From assembly GCA_009839325.1 (NCBI GenBank), contig VXPW01000089.1, forward strand, positions 1 to 62,507: a stretch of 62,507 nucleotides of DNA, given 5' to 3'. The notes beneath the pieces are model-generated. The model saw only the letters and a list, made by a program, of their open reading frames with translations, was not told the origin of the DNA and did no database searches. Shown here one piece after another: positions 9,243 to 22,082 of the stretch. A program made the position numbers and the translations under genes. This DNA is from Rhodospirillales bacterium. Lineage in GTDB: Bacteria; Pseudomonadota; Alphaproteobacteria; TMED109. Every line of letters begins with the position of its first letter. The stretch's first letter is position 1.

Positions 9243-10022
9243 ATGAAGAACGGGACAGCGACGGGTCCTGGCCCCGACTCGGCCACCCTCCTGCAAAGCG
9301 AACTGGACTCGGCCGGGCGCATCCTGATCTTCACCGGCGCCGGAATCAGCACCGAGTCGGGCATCCCGGACTTCCGCAGCCCGGGCGGCGTATGGGACCG
9401 CAATCAACCCATTCTCTTCGACGACTTCCTGCGTTCCGAAGCGATGCGGCGGGAAAGCTGGCGTCGGAAGCGCGAGACCGACCGGTCGATCGGGCAAGCC
9501 ACCCCCAACCGCGGGCACCGGGCGATCGCGGAGTTGATGCGGCGGCATTCGGCGTCCGTGGTCGTCACCCAGAACGTCGATGGCCTGCATCAGGCATCCG
9601 GGGTGTCAGCGGAGCAGCTCGTGGAACTGCACGGCAATGCCACCTATGCCGCCTGCTGCGACTGCGGACTGCGGCACGAACTGGAAGACATCTTTCGCGA
9701 GTTCGACCGCGACGAGACGTTGCCGACCTGCCGGGGTTGCGACAGCCCGTACGTCAAGAGCGCGACCATATCGTTCGGCCAGCCCATGCCCGTCGAGGCG
9801 ATGCGCCGGGCCGAGGAGGCAGCTCGGGCGTGCGATCTCGCGATCGCAATCGGGTCGTCGCTGGTCGTCTACCCGGCGGCGGACGTTCCCCTGATGGCGA
9901 AGCAGCACGGTGCGCGCTACGCGATTCTCAACCGCGAGCCCACTCCGCAGGACGGCTACGCCGACCTGGTGGTCCACGGTGAAATTGGCTCCGTGCTCGG
10001 GGATGCTGTCGGCATCGACTGA
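9243..10022 (+). CDS. NAD-dependent protein deacylase, Sir2 family
   Basis: Removes acyl groups from lysines using NAD+. 259 residues. NAD-binding GAGISTESGIPDFR begins at ~residue 32, TQNVDGLH at ~109, and catalytic His130 sits in LVELHGN. A zinc ribbon is formed by C138-x2-C141 and C163-x2-C166. The late motifs IGSSLVVYPAA and a closing Gly-rich segment are present. The typical Tyr/Arg pair of desuccinylases (CobB class III) is not evident, so deacetylase activity is more likely. It probably shares a transcript with hrcA, three bases upstream, which places acylation control beside a heat-shock repressor. Confidence 0.93.
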   Translation: MKNGTATGPGPDSATLLQSELDSAGRILIFTGAGISTESGIPDFRSPGGVWDRNQPILFDDFLRSEAMRRESWRRKRETDRSIGQATPNRGHRAIAELMRRHSASVVVTQNVDGLHQASGVSAEQLVELHGNATYAACCDCGLRHELEDIFREFDRDETLPTCRGCDSPYVKSATISFGQPMPVEAMRRAEEAARACDLAIAIGSSLVVYPAADVPLMAKQHGARYAILNREPTPQDGYADLVVHGEIGSVLGDAVGID

Positions 10023-10429
10023 CCCGGGACCGGCCTTGAGCTCGATGACGTTGCGGTCGCGGCCGTGAACGAGAAGCGGGAAGGACCCGGACACTCCCCG
10101 TCCGCGCCCATCAGAATGTGCGCATCCGGTGGATGTCGGCCGGCCCCTGCGGGTTGAGCTGGCGCCGGAGGGAGGGCGCGTGTTGCGCGGGTGGCGCCGC
10201 GGGCGACCAGTGTCGGAGAGGGCCCAGGAATCGAGCCGCTCCTGATCCGCGACGGACCCCCCGTGGCGGACCCGGATGCCGAGCGGCTCCGCCGCCTCGA
10301 TGACGAGCACGCCCGCGCGGCGGCCCCGTGCTGCGAGACGGTTCGACCGACAGGGAAGGTCCCCGGTTTTGCGGTGGCAAGATCGGGAGCAGCGGGCACT
10401 GTTTGAAGAGAAGGGAAAGGGGGCGTCGC
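10023..10429. other. Intergenic, no convincing gene
   Basis: GC-rich stretch between the sirtuin and the K+/H+ antiporter. Short open frames exist on both strands but they are Arg/Ala/Gly-rich and share no recognisable family. A purine-rich ribosome binding site (AAGGGGG) closes the region ahead of the antiporter ATG. I see no strong hairpin or promoter. Confidence 0.6.
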
Positions 10430-12214
10430 ATGGCGTTTCTTGCACAGGTTGCGATTTTCCTCGCCGCCGCCGTGGTTGTCGTCCCGCTGGTGAGGCGGGC
10501 CGGGCTGGGCGCGGTCCTGGGTTACTTGCTGGCGGGCGTCATCGTCGGGCCGTGGGTGCTGGACGTGGTTCTGGACGAACAGGAGGTCCTTCACTTTGCG
10601 GAGTTCGGCGTCGTTCTTCTGCTCTTTGTCATCGGCCTCGAACTTCAGCCGCGCCGCCTTTGGGCGATGCGCCGGGCGGTGTTCGGGCTGGGCGGCGGAC
10701 AGTTCGTGCTGACCGCCGCGGCGATTGGCGGCCTCGCCCTCGCGTTCGGCCTGCCGCTCGAAGGCGCCGTGGCTGCGGGGCTCGCGCTGGCGCTTTCGTC
10801 GACGGCCTTCGCCTTGCAGGCGCTCGCGGAGCGCAACGAGCTCACCACCCGCCACGGCCGGTTGTCGTTCTCGATCCTGCTGCTGCAGGACCTCGCAGTG
10901 ATCCCGATCCTGGCCCTCCTGCCCCTGCTGGCGCCCGCATCCGGCAGCGCCGATGGCGAACTCCTCGGGCTCGGCATTGCCAAGGCGATCGGGATGATTG
11001 CGCTCGTTGCCTTCGGCGGGCGTTACCTCCTGCGCTACCTCCTTCGCCTCGTGGCGCGGTTCGGCACGCATGAAGTGTTCACGGCCACGGCCCTCTTCAC
11101 GGTAGTGGGCGTGGCGCTGCTGATGGAGCTCGTCGGCCTGTCGATGGCGCTTGGTGCGTTCCTGGCCGGCGTACTGCTTGCTGATTCCCAGTATCGGCAC
11201 CAGCTCGAAGCCGATATCGAACCCTTCAAAGGATTGTTTCTCGGCCTGTTCTTCATGGCCGTCGGCATGAGCGTCAACATCGGGCTGGTGATCGAGACGC
11301 CGCTCATGGTGCTCGGTCTCACCCTCGGTCTGATCCTCGTCAAGATGCTTTGTCTGGTCGTCGTCGCGCGCGCCGGCACGCCGAATTGGCGGACCGTCCG
11401 CGGTACGGCCGTGGCGCTCTCGCAAGGCGGCGAGTTCGCCTTCGTCATTCTTGCGCTGGCAGTGTCTTCCTCGCTGATGGACGAGCCCACTGCCGACATG
11501 CTGATCGTCGCGGTGACGCTTTCGATGGCCGTGACGCCGCTCGCATTCAAGGCGGGCGACTGGATCAATGCGCGCTTCGACCGGGAGCCGGAACCGGAGT
11601 ACGAACGGCACTTCGAAGAGGAGAACCAGGTGATCATCGCCGGGTTCGGCCGGATCGGCCAGATCGTGGGCCGCATCCTCCGGCTGCGGCGCATCGGCTT
11701 CACCGCCCTCGAGAGCAGTGCCGAGCAGGTCGATTTCGTGCGCCGATTCGGCAACAAGATCCATTACGGCGACGCGAGCCGGGTTGAGCTGTTGCGCGCC
11801 GCGAAGGCCGACAAGGCCGTACTCTTCGTTCTTGCGATCGAGGATGTCGAGCGCTCGCTCGCGACGGCGCGAGCGGTGCGCCGGCACTTCCCCCAGCTCA
11901 CGGTCTTCGCCCGGGCGCGCAATCGCCAGCACGCCTACGCGCTGATGGACCTCGGCATCGACCACATCGTGCGCGACACCTTCCATTCGAGCCTTGAGCT
12001 CGCCCGCGATGTCCTGATGGAGCTGGGCCTCGGCGACTTCGAAAGCCGGCACACCGTCGAGACCTTCCGCGACCACGACACCGCGCGGCTGATTCACCAG
12101 CACCAGATCGCGCACGACACCGACCGCCTGATCGAAGAGGCGAAGCATTGGACGCGCGAGCTGGAAGAGATGTTCGCCGAGGACGAACGCGAGGCCGCAG
12201 GGGAACGGCCCTAG
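10430..12214 (+). CDS. Kef-type monovalent cation:proton antiporter (CPA2) with RCK domain
   Basis: 594 residues. Residues 1 to ~390 form about 12 membrane helices of the CPA2 Na+/H+ exchanger fold, including FVIGLELQP and the later ALSQGGEFAFVILAL. From ~residue 401 there is a TrkA-N/RCK Rossmann domain (IIAGFGRIGQIVGRIL, YGDASRVELL). The region ETFRDHDTARL near the end resembles KefB/KefC closely. KefB/C are glutathione-gated K+ efflux systems protecting against electrophiles; whether this one is glutathione-gated cannot be read from sequence. The ATG at 10430 has a good AAGGGGG site 8 bases upstream; the frame stays open to 10328 but without such a site. Confidence 0.92.
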   Translation: MAFLAQVAIFLAAAVVVVPLVRRAGLGAVLGYLLAGVIVGPWVLDVVLDEQEVLHFAEFGVVLLLFVIGLELQPRRLWAMRRAVFGLGGGQFVLTAAAIGGLALAFGLPLEGAVAAGLALALSSTAFALQALAERNELTTRHGRLSFSILLLQDLAVIPILALLPLLAPASGSADGELLGLGIAKAIGMIALVAFGGRYLLRYLLRLVARFGTHEVFTATALFTVVGVALLMELVGLSMALGAFLAGVLLADSQYRHQLEADIEPFKGLFLGLFFMAVGMSVNIGLVIETPLMVLGLTLGLILVKMLCLVVVARAGTPNWRTVRGTAVALSQGGEFAFVILALAVSSSLMDEPTADMLIVAVTLSMAVTPLAFKAGDWINARFDREPEPEYERHFEEENQVIIAGFGRIGQIVGRILRLRRIGFTALESSAEQVDFVRRFGNKIHYGDASRVELLRAAKADKAVLFVLAIEDVERSLATARAVRRHFPQLTVFARARNRQHAYALMDLGIDHIVRDTFHSSLELARDVLMELGLGDFESRHTVETFRDHDTARLIHQHQIAHDTDRLIEEAKHWTRELEEMFAEDEREAAGERP

Positions 12215-12344
12215 CCTCGAGGATCGACCTGCTCTCTCCGTGAAGCCGTGGGTTCCCTCCCCGGTCGAGACCGGGTGGGCAGTATCCCCTCAAGGAGGGC
12301 AGGTCATGGGCAAGCGTGACTCGCGGGCAATGCCAGGCTGACGG

Positions 12345-13247
12345 TCACGCGACGCCGCCCGGTCGGCGCAGCACGCTCGCAAACATCTGGAATTCCTTCG
12401 CTCGCAACGACGTCCGGCGCCATGCCAGTCCGATCTGTCGCGACGCGGGCGCAGCGAGCCGGGAGAGCGAGATGTCCGCTCCCAGCGCAATCCGGGCGTC
12501 GACTGCGAGCCGGGGCACCAGGGTGACGCCGATGCCGGCCGCCACCATCTGCACCAGCGTGTGCAGGCTGCTGGCCTCGAACTGTGCCCGCGCCCTCCGG
12601 TCGCCTAGCCGGCAGGCATCAAGCGCGTGGCCGCGCAGACAGTGGCCCTCCTCCAGCAGCAGGAGCCGTTCGCCGGCAAGCGCGTCGAGCGACACCTCGC
12701 GTGCGCCGGCCAGCCCGTGGGCGCGGTCACAGGCGAACAGGAACTCGTCCTCGAGGATGACCTCGGTGGTGAGGTCGCCGACATCGTAGGGCAATGCGAT
12801 CAGTGCCACGTCCAGCTCCCCGTCCTCCAACCGGGCGAGCAGCGGGGCAGTCTGCTCCTCCCTGAGGTAAAGGGTCAGCTCCGGGAACCGCTCGCGCAGC
12901 GCCGGCAGGACGCGCGGAAGATAGAATGGGCCGATCGTCGGAATCACTCCGAGCCGCATTTCCCCCGTCATCGGCGAGTGACCGGCTCTCGCCATCTCCA
13001 TGACCTCTTCGGCGTCGCGCAACAGCGCCTTTGCCCTCTCGGCAATTTGCGTGCCGACACGCGTGATCAGCACGCGCCGGTTCGATCGCTCCGCGACGGC
13101 CGTGCCCAGCACCGATTCAAGGTCGCGAATGCCCGCGCTTAGCGTCGACTGGGTGACGTGACAGCGCTCGGATGCGCGGCCGAAATGTCGGGTGTCCGCC
13201 AGCGCCGCGAGATATTCGAGCTGTTTCATCGTGGGCAGGCGCTTCAC
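12345..13247 (-). CDS. oxyR: Peroxide-sensing LysR-type regulator OxyR
   Basis: 300 residues. N-terminal LysR winged HTH (residues ~8-66, QSTLSAGIRDLE) and a C-terminal periplasmic-binding-like sensor domain. The redox pair of OxyR is conserved: Cys203 and Cys212 in GHCLRGHALDAC, nine apart as in E. coli Cys199/Cys208, followed by SSLHTLVQMVAAGIGVTLVP. Peroxide oxidises the pair and switches on antioxidant genes. It is divergent from katG across a 408-base region, the classical regulator-target layout. I chose the GTG at 13247, with an AGGGGC site just upstream; an ATG at 13229 is the alternative. Confidence 0.95.
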   Translation of the reverse strand: MKRLPTMKQLEYLAALADTRHFGRASERCHVTQSTLSAGIRDLESVLGTAVAERSNRRVLITRVGTQIAERAKALLRDAEEVMEMARAGHSPMTGEMRLGVIPTIGPFYLPRVLPALRERFPELTLYLREEQTAPLLARLEDGELDVALIALPYDVGDLTTEVILEDEFLFACDRAHGLAGAREVSLDALAGERLLLLEEGHCLRGHALDACRLGDRRARAQFEASSLHTLVQMVAAGIGVTLVPRLAVDARIALGADISLSRLAAPASRQIGLAWRRTSLRAKEFQMFASVLRRPGGVA

Positions 13248-15848
<2,601 letters not shown>

Positions 15849-15853
15849 TCGCT

Positions 15854-15892
15854 GGAAAAGGTCCACGGCGGGACACGCCGTGGACCTTTTCC
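15854..15892 (+). terminator. Perfect 17-bp stem-loop after katG
   Basis: GGAAAAGGTCCACGGCG (15854-15870) pairs with CGCCGTGGACCTTTTCC (15876-15892) without a mismatch around a GGACA loop, starting six bases after the katG stop. The A-run/T-run at the stem base gives a bidirectional terminator-like structure, although a long U tail is absent. Confidence 0.85.
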
Positions 15893-16299
15893 GCCCCCGG
15901 CCCATCGGATCCGGTTTCCGCGCGGTCGACGGCCGGTGAGTCGGGGCCCGGCGCGGGTTGCAGCGGCACGGTTCGCTCCGCTGAGCCGCGCCGCGGTCGA
16001 ACGCCAGGACCCGATCCTCGCACGCGCCTCGGAGCGTAATGATGGCGGTGCAGTCACGCGGCCGTGGCAGGATTCGCCGACCGGCATCAGCTGCGCGTGT
16101 CGGCGGTTCCTGACCGCAGGAGACGGCTGACCGAGGGATCTATTGTCGACGAACCGCGTAGACTTGGGGCGCGTTGCCATTCGGCCTCGATGCATTCGTG
16201 CATACGCCCGTGCAGCCGCACCCGACCGAGCGAGGGAAGCCCTTGCATCGGAACACAGGTACCACCATCTGCTCCACCTGCCTGCATGGGGGACCGGCC
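15893..16299. other. Intergenic upstream of grpE
   Basis: No convincing gene. The grpE frame is open upward to 16174, but those extra residues do not resemble GrpE. A CTTG at 16163-16166 is followed 18 bases later by CCTCGATG (from 16185), the same spacing as the better heat-shock promoter candidate before dnaK but with a poorer downstream element. No CIRCE inverted repeat (TTAGCACTC-N9-GAGTGCTAA) is present. Confidence 0.5.
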
Positions 16300-17058
16300 T
16301 TGACCGACCAGGACGACGCTAAGCCGACCGCGACTGACACACCGCCAGGTCCCGATGTAACGGCCGAACCCCCGGCCGAGGGTGCGCCCGAGCAGGATTC
16401 TGAAGGGGCGCCGCCGCCCGAGCCGGAGTCTGAGACTGCCGACATCGAGGCCAGGATCGCCGCGCTCGAGGAAGAGGTGGCTGCCGAACGGGACCGCGCG
16501 CTTCGTGCACGAGCCGACGCCGAAAACACCTCGAAACGCTCGGCCCGCGAACGCGCAGAGGCCGTCAAGTACGGGGCGTCGGGCCTAGCCCGCGATCTGC
16601 TGGAGATCGTTGACAACCTGGAGCGCGCCCTAGCGAGCATCCCCGAAGACCGGCCGGCCAAGGCGAAGGACGTGGGGACGCTGCGGGAGGGTGTCAAGCT
16701 GACGCTGCAGGAGCTCAACGCAAAGTTTCGCCGCCACGACATCCAGCGCATCGCTCCAGCTCCAGGGGATCCGTTCGATCCCCACTACCACCAGGCCGTG
16801 ACCCAGTTGGCTCGACCAGATTTGCCGGGCGGGGCGGTGGCCGAACTCCTGCAACCCGGATACCGGCACCATGATCGCCTGCTGCGCGCGGCGGTCGTGG
16901 CGACCGTCCTGAAGGAGGCCGCTGCTGCGGCGCCTGAAGCCACGTCCAACGGTGCCGACGACGCAGGGCCCGAGGAACCGGGTGACGGGGACCAACCGGC
17001 CGAGCCGGACCCGGACGTCACCGACGCGACGGCCGACACAGCACGAGCCGACGCATGA
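16300..17058 (+). CDS. grpE: GrpE, nucleotide exchange factor for DnaK
   Basis: About 252 residues from a TTG start at 16300 that has a GGGGGA site 6 bases upstream; the frame is open to 16174 and the true start is uncertain. An acidic, Pro-rich disordered N-terminus (to ~residue 45) leads into a long coiled coil (IEARIAALEEEVAAERDRALRARADAEN divided over residues ~47-75), then the family core DLLEIVDNLERAL, GVKLTLQEL and the beta-wing FDPHYHQAV and LLQPGY. The acidic Pro/Ala-rich C-terminal tail (~45 residues) is longer than usual. It overlaps the next gene by 4 bases (ATGA). Confidence 0.93.
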   Translation: MTDQDDAKPTATDTPPGPDVTAEPPAEGAPEQDSEGAPPPEPESETADIEARIAALEEEVAAERDRALRARADAENTSKRSARERAEAVKYGASGLARDLLEIVDNLERALASIPEDRPAKAKDVGTLREGVKLTLQELNAKFRRHDIQRIAPAPGDPFDPHYHQAVTQLARPDLPGGAVAELLQPGYRHHDRLLRAAVVATVLKEAAAAAPEATSNGADDAGPEEPGDGDQPAEPDPDVTDATADTARADA

Positions 17059-18035
17059 CGGACGGGCAGCCCCTGGCGCTCGGCGACGGGGCGGCCCAAC
17101 TGACGCTGCCGGCGGACTGGCGTCTTCGCGAGGTCGAACGGGATCGGGCCAAGGCGACCTTTCCGTTCGGCGACTATCCGGTACTCGGAATCAGCGTGGT
17201 GTCTGTGGACGACCCCGACGCGGTGGCCCAGGGCGAGCCCGGCGAGTACCTGCACGGCGGTGACGCCGGACTGATCGCCGCCGGCAACCCTGCCGCCGGC
17301 TGGAGTCTGGGTTACCGGGCAGTTCTTGACGACACCGAAGAGGTCCGGATCTGGCGCCGGGCAGCTGTCTTCGGTACGCGCCATTTCCGGATCGTCACGC
17401 TGGCGCTGGCCCATCCGGCCACCGACGAGGCCCGGGCCGTTGTGGACGGGGTGGTTGATGACATCGAAGCGGTCGCCGCCGGCGTCTCCTTCGGTGCCTC
17501 CGAGACGGCGCTCGACCGGGAAGCTCGGGCGGAACGCCGGGCCAGCGCGGTTGTGCTGGACCGTACGACACCCTGGCCGGGCGTCGCCATCAGCCTCCCG
17601 GCCGCCTGGACGAAGCATCCGGAAACAGGCGAGCGGGTGCTGGTGCTGGAAGCGCCGGACCTCCCGGGCACCTGCTTCGTGCTCGAGGGCGACGAGCGAA
17701 GTCTCTCCCAGACCCCCCCGGACGCCGAGGCGATGGTGCAGCTCATGCACTCGATCGCGGAGTCGAAGCAGGCGGGCGACATTCTGATCCGGAGCGGTCG
17801 CGAGGGTGAGTACATGCTGTCGTGCAACCGGATCAACGAGGATCACCCGGAGGCGGGCCCTCTTCGCGAACGCTTCTGGCACCGTTTCCTGTTCACGCCG
17901 GGGCGGCTCACGACGCTCAACGCGACCTTCGTCTACCCGGAAGCCACCGACGAGCCGGAATACCACGCCGCCCTGGCCCGGGTGCTGTCGCGCGCCATGA
18001 CCGAAGCCGAGGTCGCGATCCCGGTTTCGGACTGA
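17055..18035 (+). CDS. Uncharacterised two-repeat protein between grpE and dnaK
   Basis: 326 residues, family not recognised. No signal peptide or membrane segment, so probably cytosolic. It appears to be an internal duplication. Residues ~14-135 begin with LTLPADWRLREVE and contain FRIVTLALAHPATDEARAVVDGV. Residues ~182-320 begin with ISLPAAWTKHPETGER and contain LTTLNATFVYPEATDEPEYHAAL. This layout (amphipathic strands, LPxxW start, a closing helix after a short acidic turn) is reminiscent of DcrB/PsbP-like folds, but that is inference. It overlaps grpE by 4 bases (ATGA) and precedes dnaK by 113 bases, so it is translated with the chaperone cofactor. Confidence 0.8.
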   Translation: MTDGQPLALGDGAAQLTLPADWRLREVERDRAKATFPFGDYPVLGISVVSVDDPDAVAQGEPGEYLHGGDAGLIAAGNPAAGWSLGYRAVLDDTEEVRIWRRAAVFGTRHFRIVTLALAHPATDEARAVVDGVVDDIEAVAAGVSFGASETALDREARAERRASAVVLDRTTPWPGVAISLPAAWTKHPETGERVLVLEAPDLPGTCFVLEGDERSLSQTPPDAEAMVQLMHSIAESKQAGDILIRSGREGEYMLSCNRINEDHPEAGPLRERFWHRFLFTPGRLTTLNATFVYPEATDEPEYHAALARVLSRAMTEAEVAIPVSD

Positions 18036-18054
18036 ATTTCACCGGCCGTGCCGT

Positions 18055-18084
18055 CTTGCAGGGGGCGCGCCTCGTTCCCATATA
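18055..18084 (+). promoter_or_regulatory. Putative RpoH (heat-shock sigma) promoter before dnaK
   Basis: CTTGCA at 18055-18060 followed, with 18 bases after the CTTG, by CCCATATA at 18077-18084. This resembles the alphaproteobacterial RpoH pattern CTTG-N17/18-CYTAT and the enteric CCCAT element. It lies 65 bases upstream of the dnaK start. Assignment is from pattern only. Confidence 0.5.
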
Positions 18085-18148
18085 CCGTTCCTTGCCCAAT
18101 AAGAATGTCCGCCGCCGCTGAGGGCCGCGGGTCCCCAGGGAGAATGCA

Positions 18149-20101
<1,953 letters not shown>

Positions 20102-20166
20102 GAGAAGGCGCCGGCAGGCCGCGGGGCCGTCCGTGTTCATTCCGCCGCTAGCCGGCAGGGGTCCGC

Positions 20167-21273
20167 ATGCCTGACTTCTACGAAGTGCTCGGCGTCGAGC
20201 GCAATGCCGACGCCCAGGCCATCAAGAGCGCGTACCGACGCCTAGCCAAGGAGCACCACCCCGACCGCAATCCGGGCGACAGCAAGGCCGAGCAGACATT
20301 CAAGGACGTCAACCGCGCCTACGAGGTCCTGAAAGACCCGGAACGGCGCAGTGCATATGACCAGATGGGGCATGCGGCCTTCGAGGAGGGACTCCAGGCC
20401 GGCTCGGCTGGCGCCGGCGGGTTCGGCGGCTTTGGCGACATCTTCGACAGCATCTTCAGGGATTTCATGGGTGGTGGCCGACGTACTACCCGCTCGGCCC
20501 GTGGCGCCGACCTCCAGTACGCCTTGGCGGTGACCCTCGAAGAGGCCTACCACGGCGCGAACAAGACGATTCGTTTCTCGGCCGAGGAAACCTGCGAACG
20601 CTGCGGTGGTTCAGGGGCGGAGGGCAACCGCCTGGCGACCTGCAGTACGTGTAACGGTTCCGGCGAAATGTCGGCGCGGCGAGGCATGATGATCTTTCAG
20701 CAGACCTGCCCGTCATGCCGCGGCCGGGGCCAGGTCATCGAAGTCCCCTGCAGCGCCTGCCATGGCGGCGGGCGGATTCGCCGCTCCCGGTCCGTCGAAG
20801 TCAAGATCCCGCCGGGTGTCGATGACGGCACCCGCCTCCGGCTTACCGGCAAGGGCGAGGCAGGTGCCCCCGGGGGTCGCGCGGGCGACCTCTATGTCTT
20901 CATGGAGATCGAGCCGGATCCGCTCTTCGAGCGCGACCGCGAACACCTCCAGATGATCGTTCCAATTTCATTCGAAACGGCGGTGCTGGGCGACGAAGTG
21001 GTCGTGCCTTCGCTGGATGGGGGGCGCGTGAAACTGGCGATTCCGCCTGGCGCACAGAACGGCCAGAAGTTCCGGCTCCGCGGCAAGGGCATGCCCCGTC
21101 TGCAGCGTTCCGGACACGGCGACCTCTACGTGCAGATCAGCGTCGAGATACCTTCGAAGCTGACGCGTAAGCAGAAGCAGGCGCTGGAGGCATTCGCCAA
21201 CGACATGACGGACAGCAACTACCCATCGATCGCCAAGTTCCGGGCTGCCGTCCGTCGCAGCGCAGCTTCGTGA
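20167..21273 (+). CDS. dnaJ: Hsp40 co-chaperone DnaJ
   Basis: 368 residues, full-length type I. J domain at residues 3-68 with the HPD motif in KEHHPDRNPGD, then a Gly/Phe-rich linker (GAGGFGGFGDIFDSIF). Four CxxCxGxG zinc repeats follow at ~residues 136-205: CERCGGSG, CSTCNGSG, CPSCRGRG and CSACHGGG. Two beta-barrel client-binding domains complete it. DnaJ stimulates DnaK ATPase and delivers clients. It lies 65 bases after dnaK and its stop overlaps the dapB GTG start by 4 bases, tying lysine/cell-wall synthesis to the chaperone transcript, as in many alphaproteobacteria. Confidence 0.99.
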   Translation: MPDFYEVLGVERNADAQAIKSAYRRLAKEHHPDRNPGDSKAEQTFKDVNRAYEVLKDPERRSAYDQMGHAAFEEGLQAGSAGAGGFGGFGDIFDSIFRDFMGGGRRTTRSARGADLQYALAVTLEEAYHGANKTIRFSAEETCERCGGSGAEGNRLATCSTCNGSGEMSARRGMMIFQQTCPSCRGRGQVIEVPCSACHGGGRIRRSRSVEVKIPPGVDDGTRLRLTGKGEAGAPGGRAGDLYVFMEIEPDPLFERDREHLQMIVPISFETAVLGDEVVVPSLDGGRVKLAIPPGAQNGQKFRLRGKGMPRLQRSGHGDLYVQISVEIPSKLTRKQKQALEAFANDMTDSNYPSIAKFRAAVRRSAAS

Positions 21274-22082
21274 CCGCCCCCGTCCGTATCGGAGTCATCG
21301 GCGCCGCCGGCCGCATGGGGCAGGCCTTGGTGCGCGCGGTGGCCTCGGGGAGCGGTGTGCTGACCGGTGCGCTCGAACAAACGGGTCATGCGTCGGTCGG
21401 GACGGACGCGGGACGCATCGCCGGCCTGGACGACGTGGGAGTTGCGATCACCGACGTGGCCGACGCGTTCTTTGCGAAGGTCGATGTCGCCATCGAATTC
21501 ACCATTCCCGAAGCCACGGTTCGACACGCGTCCGCCGCCGCCGAAGCCGGCACCGGCATGGTGATTGGAACGACCGGCTTGGATCGCGCACAGATGGAGG
21601 CGCTACGCCACGCGAGCACGCGCGTGCCAGTGGTGTGGTCCGCCAACATGAGCCTCGGTGTCAATTTGCTGTCCCATCTGGTGGAAACTGCTGCGACGGC
21701 GCTCGGACCCGAATGGGATATCGAGATCATGGAAATGCACCATGGGGCCAAGCGCGACGCACCGTCAGGGACGGCGTTGGCCCTCGGCCAGGCTGCCGCG
21801 GCCGGTCGAGGAGTCGATCCCGAGGCATCCGCGGTACGTGGACGGGATGGCGATACCGGCCCTCGGCAACGTGGCACGATCGGTTACGGCGTGCTCCGTG
21901 GCGGCGACGTCGTCGGTGACCATACGGTGGTATTTGCCGGCGCCGGCGAACGGCTGGAGCTCGGGCACCGGGCGCATGAGCGCGCCATCTTCGCGCGCGG
22001 TGCAGTGCATGCCGCTGCGTGGGCAGTGCGCCAGCCGCCTGGCTTTTACGGTATGCGGGATGTCTTGGACCTGCCCAAGTGA
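21270..22082 (+). CDS. dapB: 4-hydroxy-tetrahydrodipicolinate reductase DapB
   Basis: NAD(P)H-dependent step of the diaminopimelate/lysine pathway. 270 residues. N-terminal Rossmann motif VIGAAGRMGQ, the nucleotide-contact segment EFTIPEATVRHA and GTTGL, and the catalytic region EMHHGAKRDAPSGTAL with the His-His and Lys of the active site. It starts with GTG inside the dnaJ stop (GTGA) and its own stop overlaps the next gene's GTG in the same way, so three genes are translationally chained. Confidence 0.97.
   Translation: MTAPVRIGVIGAAGRMGQALVRAVASGSGVLTGALEQTGHASVGTDAGRIAGLDDVGVAITDVADAFFAKVDVAIEFTIPEATVRHASAAAEAGTGMVIGTTGLDRAQMEALRHASTRVPVVWSANMSLGVNLLSHLVETAATALGPEWDIEIMEMHHGAKRDAPSGTALALGQAAAAGRGVDPEASAVRGRDGDTGPRQRGTIGYGVLRGGDVVGDHTVVFAGAGERLELGHRAHERAIFARGAVHAAAWAVRQPPGFYGMRDVLDLPK

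Noticed and set aside
9956-12148. 730-codon minus-strand open frame opposite the Kef-type antiporter
   Set aside because: Charged low-complexity shadow of the antiporter gene, with no recognisable motif.
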